Shown: positions 7,048-9,770 of the stretch, piece by piece
How the letters are laid out: each line of letters begins with the position of its first letter
Position numbering within the stretch: the stretch's first letter is position 1
Assembly (NCBI GenBank): GCA_021821705.1
Contig: JAKACE010000041.1
Coordinates: 1-9,770 of the forward strand
Source of the DNA: Actinomycetes bacterium
GTDB taxonomy: Bacteria > Actinomycetota > Acidimicrobiia > Acidimicrobiales > Palsa-688
Length of the DNA: 9,770 bases
Direction: 5' to 3'
Program-made: the position numbers and the translations under genes
Notes under the pieces: generated by a model
The model's input: only the letters and a program-made list of their open reading frames with translations
What the model was told of the DNA's origin: nothing
The model's database searches: none

Positions 7048-7411
7048 AGCGGGCGCTCAAGTTGTAACCGCCGCCTTCTTTGCGCTTCCAGATCTTCCAC
7101 CACGGCCGGGACTCGCGCTGGCGTTGTATGTCGGCGACGATCTCCGGTCCTGCCGCGGTCACGATGAGGTCGGCGGCGTCGAGGACACTGGCGACCTCAC
7201 CTGCAGGCAGGGGCGGCTCCTCCTCGACCCGTGGGCGGGCCAGGGAACCGACGACGAAGCTGCCGTCGATGATGTCGCGCTGGTAGCGCGGGCAAGAGGT
7301 GGGGCACCGCCACGGAGCCTCGGGTGCCAGGTTGAGCACGCAGAAGCGTGCTGCCTCCCCCGAGGGGTAAGTTCTGCTCTGGAAGTGCCGGCAGTCCTCC
7401 CGCATTGCCAC
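7046..7411 (-). CDS. Conserved-looking hypothetical protein with four cysteines and Trp-rich tail
   Basis: A 121-residue protein of unknown function. The N-terminal third has cysteines at 7, 24, 36 and 40, in DCRHF, RFCVLN and RCPTSCPRY (C-x16-C-x11-C-x3-C), which looks like a small metal-binding knuckle (zinc or iron-sulfur). I recall similar short actinobacterial proteins with this DCR...C...APxxCPxxC layout but can name no function. The middle is acidic and Pro-rich. The C-terminus ends with the basic aromatic SRPWWKIWKRK (about 101-111), which could lie on a membrane. No signal peptide is visible. GTG 7411 is used here. ATG 7405, two codons on, is equally possible, and neither has a strong ribosome binding site. 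It sits 68 bases after hpnB and its stop is 11 bases before the lipoprotein start, so it is probably in the same operon. Confidence 0.7.
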   Translation of the reverse strand: MAMREDCRHFQSRTYPSGEAARFCVLNLAPEAPWRCPTSCPRYQRDIIDGSFVVGSLARPRVEEEPPLPAGEVASVLDAADLIVTAAGPEIVADIQRQRESRPWWKIWKRKEGGGYNLSAR

Positions 7412-7479
7412 GGGCCCAGTTTGGCATGACGGAGGGGCTCGCCGGGTTCCCCCAGCTCAGAATGGTCGCGAGGCCTGTC

Positions 7480-8751
7480 TCAGCCCTGGCGGCGGTCCTT
7501 CCAGGTCGTGGCGCCCCGGTAGTGGCGCAGCGCCGATGCAAGGGTCATCCAACCGTACAGCCCGGCTGTCAACGGGAGCGCCCACTCGGCTCCCCGCCGG
7601 ACGCCGTAATAGCGCACGATGGGCCTGTACGTGGCGGCCATCGCCGTCCACGCCCCCATGCCAGCCGACACCGTAGGCAGGTGGCGGCGCCTCAGCCCCA
7701 TCGCCACCATCGCCGGTGGGGCGACGTAGACAGCGGCGAGGGCGGCCACCGTGGCCGCCAGCACCAGGGGGTTGTTGCGGAGCTGGGTGTAGGCGTTGCG
7801 GGCCACCATGTCCCAGAGGTAACCCAGCCCCGGGTAGGCGCGGGTGCTCTCGACACCGAGGGCATCGTCGGGTGACCCCGCACCTGCGGCCAGGCCGAGC
7901 CATATTTCGGATCCCGTTGCCTTCAGGCGCTTGGCCAGGGCGACGTCGTCAATGGTCTCCCCGGCGATCTGCACCAGGCCGCCGGCCGCCAGAAGGGCCT
8001 CCGTTCGCACCAGGAAACAGCCCCCTGCCGCCGCTGCGGTCCGCCGGAGCGGGTCGTTGACTCGGGGGAACGGGTACAGCTGGGCGAAGAAGTAGACGAA
8101 GGCCGGCACGAGGAGCTTCTCCCACCCCGTGGATGTCGACAGCCTGGCCATCAGCGACACGGCCGAGAGGTCGTGCGACCTGGCCGAACCGACTAGTTCG
8201 CGAAGCGAGCCGGCCGGGTGGCGGATGTCGGCGTCGGTGAACAGAGCCCACTCGGGTGGCCGGGGCGACGACAGGGCATGGCGCAGGCCCTGTTCCATGG
8301 CCCACGGTTTGCCAGCCCAGCCTTCGGGCCTGGGGCTCCCCCGCACGATGCTCAGGCCCAGCCCGCGACCTCCACCCTGCGCCGCCAGGCGTCGGGCGAC
8401 GTCAGCTGTTGCGTCCGAGCTCTCGTCGTCCACCAGTACCACCCAGGCATGCCCGGGATAGTCCTGGGCCAGGAGCGACGGGAGGCTGGAGCCGAGCACG
8501 GCCGCCTCGTTGCGGGCAGGCACGATAATGGCGACGTCCGGCCAGGGCCCTGCTGGTGCAGGGTGGCCCTCGGCCAAGCCCCCATCGGGTTGGTGTGGCG
8601 TGCTCTGGGGCGCAGTGTCGCCGGCCCGGCGCCCGGGTGGCGCAGCGCCGCGCCCGACCGGAGGCATGAACTGGTCGGCACGCCACCAGCCTGAGCGACC
8701 GACCAGGAGGTATGCCCAAACCGCCGCGGGTAGCCAGCGCAGCACTTTCAC
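7480..8751 (-). CDS. hpnB: HpnB-like hopanoid-associated membrane glycosyltransferase (GT2)
   Basis: A 423-residue family 2 glycosyltransferase. The GT-A core has VAIIVPARNEAAVLGSSLPS (73-92), VLVDDESSD (105-113), GWAGKPWA (144-151), FTDADI (171-176, the DxD), then LYPFPRVNDP (225-234), TAAAAGGCFLVR (238-249), ETIDDVALAKRLK (265-277) and RNAYTQLRNNP (318-328). The combination PF-x-x-VNDP, TAAAAGGC and IDDVALAK is what I recognise as HpnB, a protein found with hopanoid genes but of unproven reaction. Membrane segments lie at the N-terminus (about 4-18) and near 329-352, 361-378 and 388-408. Residues 30-70 are a Pro/Gly/Ala-rich insertion between the first membrane segment and the catalytic domain, which makes the protein longer than I expect for the family. 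No squalene-hopene cyclase or other hpn gene is in the window, so a link to hopanoids here rests on the family alone. Start: GTG 8751 with GGAGG 10 bases upstream. Confidence 0.85.
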   Translation of the reverse strand: MKVLRWLPAAVWAYLLVGRSGWWRADQFMPPVGRGAAPPGRRAGDTAPQSTPHQPDGGLAEGHPAPAGPWPDVAIIVPARNEAAVLGSSLPSLLAQDYPGHAWVVLVDDESSDATADVARRLAAQGGGRGLGLSIVRGSPRPEGWAGKPWAMEQGLRHALSSPRPPEWALFTDADIRHPAGSLRELVGSARSHDLSAVSLMARLSTSTGWEKLLVPAFVYFFAQLYPFPRVNDPLRRTAAAAGGCFLVRTEALLAAGGLVQIAGETIDDVALAKRLKATGSEIWLGLAAGAGSPDDALGVESTRAYPGLGYLWDMVARNAYTQLRNNPLVLAATVAALAAVYVAPPAMVAMGLRRRHLPTVSAGMGAWTAMAATYRPIVRYYGVRRGAEWALPLTAGLYGWMTLASALRHYRGATTWKDRRQG

Positions 8752-8758
8752 AAGCGGG

Positions 8759-8767
8759 CCCCCTCCC
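8759..8767 (-). promoter_or_regulatory. Ribosome binding site for hpnB
   Basis: GGGAGGGGG on the minus strand, with its GGAGG core 10 bases before GTG 8751. It supports the GTG start over internal candidates. Confidence 0.6.
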
Positions 8768-8809
8768 AGGCGCAGCCTCGCCGAACGCCCTTTGTCACCA
8801 TCGCCGCCC

Positions 8810-8836
8810 TTCTTACCATCAGCGCCTCGCTCACAA
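8810..8836 (-). promoter_or_regulatory. Weak candidate promoter for the hpnB unit
   Basis: On the minus strand TTGTGA (8831-8836) is followed after 15 bases by TAAGAA (8810-8815). The match to -35/-10 is partial and the spacing is short. It is the only pair I can point to between the palindrome and hpnB, and the remaining bases of 8752-8899 show no gene on either strand. Confidence 0.18.
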
Positions 8837-8899
8837 CCGCGCCGGGCTCGTGGGTACCCGTCGCTGGCTCGCTCGGGCTCTGCCTGGGGCTGGCCGGGA

Positions 8900-9010
8900 A
8901 CCTAAGGGACCGCCTTAGGACAAGTCGCGCGGTCGCAGACCGAAAACGACCGCTGCACAGGCGCGAAGCCGACGCGACCGCGCAACTTGTCCTGCGGTGG
9001 GCCCTAAGGT
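8900..9010. repeat. 111-bp imperfect palindrome between divergent genes
   Basis: Left arm 8900-8936 and right arm 8974-9010 are 37 nt each, with a 37-nt loop. The inner 20 positions (8917-8936 against 8974-8993) match at 19. The outer 17 match at 12, without gaps. The single inner mismatch (C8926 against A8984) becomes a G-U pair if the minus strand is transcribed, so the minus-strand RNA would be paired along all 20 inner positions. Inside it, GCGGTCG (8929-8935) can instead pair with CGACCGC (8947-8953) in the loop, an alternative hairpin that excludes part of the long stem. The outer ends read ACCTAAGGG and, inverted, ACCTTAGGG. No target-site duplication is evident. It could be a structured RNA leader, a regulator-binding site or a small non-coding mobile repeat. 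Confidence 0.85.
8901..8919. promoter_or_regulatory. CCTAAGG-N5-CCTTAGG dyad, candidate operator
   Basis: A perfect 7-5-7 inverted repeat: CCTAAGG (8901-8907), GACCG, CCTTAGG (8913-8919). A third copy of CCTAAGG sits at 9003-9009. Dyads of this size between divergent genes are common binding sites for dimeric repressors. No regulator gene is in the window, so the binding protein is unknown. Confidence 0.35.
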
Positions 9011-9063
9011 GCCGCTCAGACGAACTATGGGCAGTTCCTCATCCCATGGTTACGGCGTCACCG

Positions 9064-9069
9064 TAACAT
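9064..9069 (+). promoter_or_regulatory. Possible -10 element (TAACAT) for the right-hand lipoprotein
   Basis: TAACAT fits the actinobacterial TANNNT -10 pattern and ends 10 bases before the GTG at 9080. That would give a nearly leaderless transcript, in keeping with the lack of a Shine-Dalgarno sequence there. No -35 element is visible, so this is weak. Confidence 0.2.
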
Positions 9070-9079
9070 CGACGTACCA

Positions 9080-9770
9080 GTGAGCCCGGAGACCGCTACG
9101 GGGCCCGTGCCAAGGGCCTGCACCAGCGGCAGCGGCTTTGCCGCCGCCGCTGCGCTGGTCTGCGGGCTGGCACTGGCCGGTGCCCTCTCGGGGTGCTCGA
9201 CATCGGTGACCTACCTCGGCAGCTCTACCCAGGGCCTCTACTTCGACATCCCCACCACCTGGCACGTGGCCAGCCCGCAGGACCTGGCCCGTTTCCAGCT
9301 CTACGGGCCCCAGCAGGTCGCCCTCGCCCAAGCCTCGGGCCAGAGCTACCCCGTCTACACCAGCCTCTCGTCGGCGGTCCCGATACCCGAGTTGGCCCGT
9401 GCCCGCATGACCGGACCGTACCCGTGGGCGCTGGCGCAGGTCTACGTCCTCGGGTCCCAGGACCAGGCGACACTGTCCCTTCAAGCGCTCCAGGACCGCA
9501 TATTCAACGTCGACAGCCTTCAGCAGTCAGGAGCCTCCGTCGACCAACTCTCGCCGACGGCAATCGTCGTCAAGGGCGGCCTGCGCGGGACCCTGGTCAG
9601 GTTTTCGGTCGTGTCGTCCACGGCGTCTCTGGCTTTCGAGCAGGTGTCGCTGACGAACCCGGCGACGGACAGGCTGTGGGTGCTGGTCTCGGGCTGTTCG
9701 CTCGGCTGCTTCCACGCCAACTACACAGAGATCAACCGGCTCGTGACGACCTTCACGGTGCCCAATGGGT
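9080..9770 (+). CDS. Lipoprotein of unknown function (3' end beyond window)
   Basis: An open frame of 230 codons running off the right edge. After a short hydrophilic N-terminus, a hydrophobic stretch (about 20-36) ends in LSGC, a standard lipobox with the lipidated Cys at 39. The mature part begins STSVTYLGSSTQGLYFDIPTTW-like (key parts YLG, LYFDIP, TW at about 46-61) and later has SGCSLGC with Cys 206 and 210, followed by NYTEINRLVTTFTV. A start motif of the form 'F-x-I-P-x-x-W' with an end of the form 'Y-x-x-I-x-x-x-V-x-x-F-x-V' is common in small secreted actinobacterial lipoproteins with a PsbP/Mog1-like fold. That fold suggestion is inference. The start is uncertain: GTG 9080 has no ribosome binding site and GTG 9107 is an in-frame alternative that keeps the signal peptide. 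It diverges from hpnB across the palindrome. Confidence 0.7.
   Translation, partial: MSPETATGPVPRACTSGSGFAAAAALVCGLALAGALSGCSTSVTYLGSSTQGLYFDIPTTWHVASPQDLARFQLYGPQQVALAQASGQSYPVYTSLSSAVPIPELARARMTGPYPWALAQVYVLGSQDQATLSLQALQDRIFNVDSLQQSGASVDQLSPTAIVVKGGLRGTLVRFSVVSSTASLAFEQVSLTNPATDRLWVLVSGCSLGCFHANYTEINRLVTTFTVPNG

Noticed and set aside
8712..8918. Small + strand frame upstream of the palindrome
   Set aside because: It overlaps the start of hpnB on the opposite strand, has no ribosome binding site and its translation is Pro/Ala/Arg-rich low-complexity sequence.
8900..9010. Integron attC site
   Set aside because: The size and imperfect palindrome fit, but I see no GTTRRRY / RYYYAAC core pair at the ends and no cassette structure on either side.
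9027..9083. 18-codon frame MGSSSSHGYGVTVTSTYQ whose TGA overlaps the GTG at 9080
   Set aside because: The overlap resembles a coupled leader peptide, but there is no ribosome binding site and no regulatory codon run, and a frame this short is expected by chance.

Overview
This is a GC-rich window with dense, short-gapped genes, several GTG starts and two lipoproteins. The actinobacterial look, and above all the Ala/Thr/Val/Pro linkers (VPAATTTT-type repeats) in a surface lipoprotein, suggest Actinomycetota, most likely Acidimicrobiia. That assignment is inference from style and not from a marker gene.

Left part (1-3885, + strand): an ABC-2 type drug/lipid exporter permease of the DrrB kind, whose ATPase partner probably lies just off the left edge. 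It is followed after 25 bp by a DinG/XPD-type DEAH helicase with the four iron-sulfur cysteines, and then, after about 90 bp, by a 292-residue GT-A-like protein resembling the DUF707 family. These three may be co-transcribed but do not form an obvious single pathway.

Middle part (4011-8751, - strand): three genes in the same direction that look like one transcription unit, read right to left. They are a membrane glycosyltransferase of the hopanoid-associated HpnB family, a 121-residue Cys-motif protein of unknown function, and a 1007-residue lipoprotein. The lipoprotein is built from Asp-box (S-x-D-G-x-x-W) beta-propeller repeats split by two Thr/Ala/Pro-rich linkers, the second encoded by perfect 24-bp tandem repeats. 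The convergent gap at 3886-4010 holds inverted repeats that could end transcription from both sides.

Right part (8752-9770): a 328-bp divergent intergenic region, then a lipoprotein gene on the + strand that runs off the right edge. The intergenic region holds the most striking non-coding structure: a 111-bp imperfect palindrome (8900-9010) made of two 37-nt arms around a 37-nt loop. It has a competing internal hairpin and three copies of CCTAAGG/CCTTAGG, two of them forming a 7-5-7 dyad.

Most proteins here point to the cell envelope: exporter, two glycosyltransferase-like proteins and two lipoproteins. No defence system, mobile element gene, tRNA, rRNA or CRISPR array is visible. The candidates for something undescribed are the intergenic palindrome and the HpnB / Cys-protein / propeller-lipoprotein unit.
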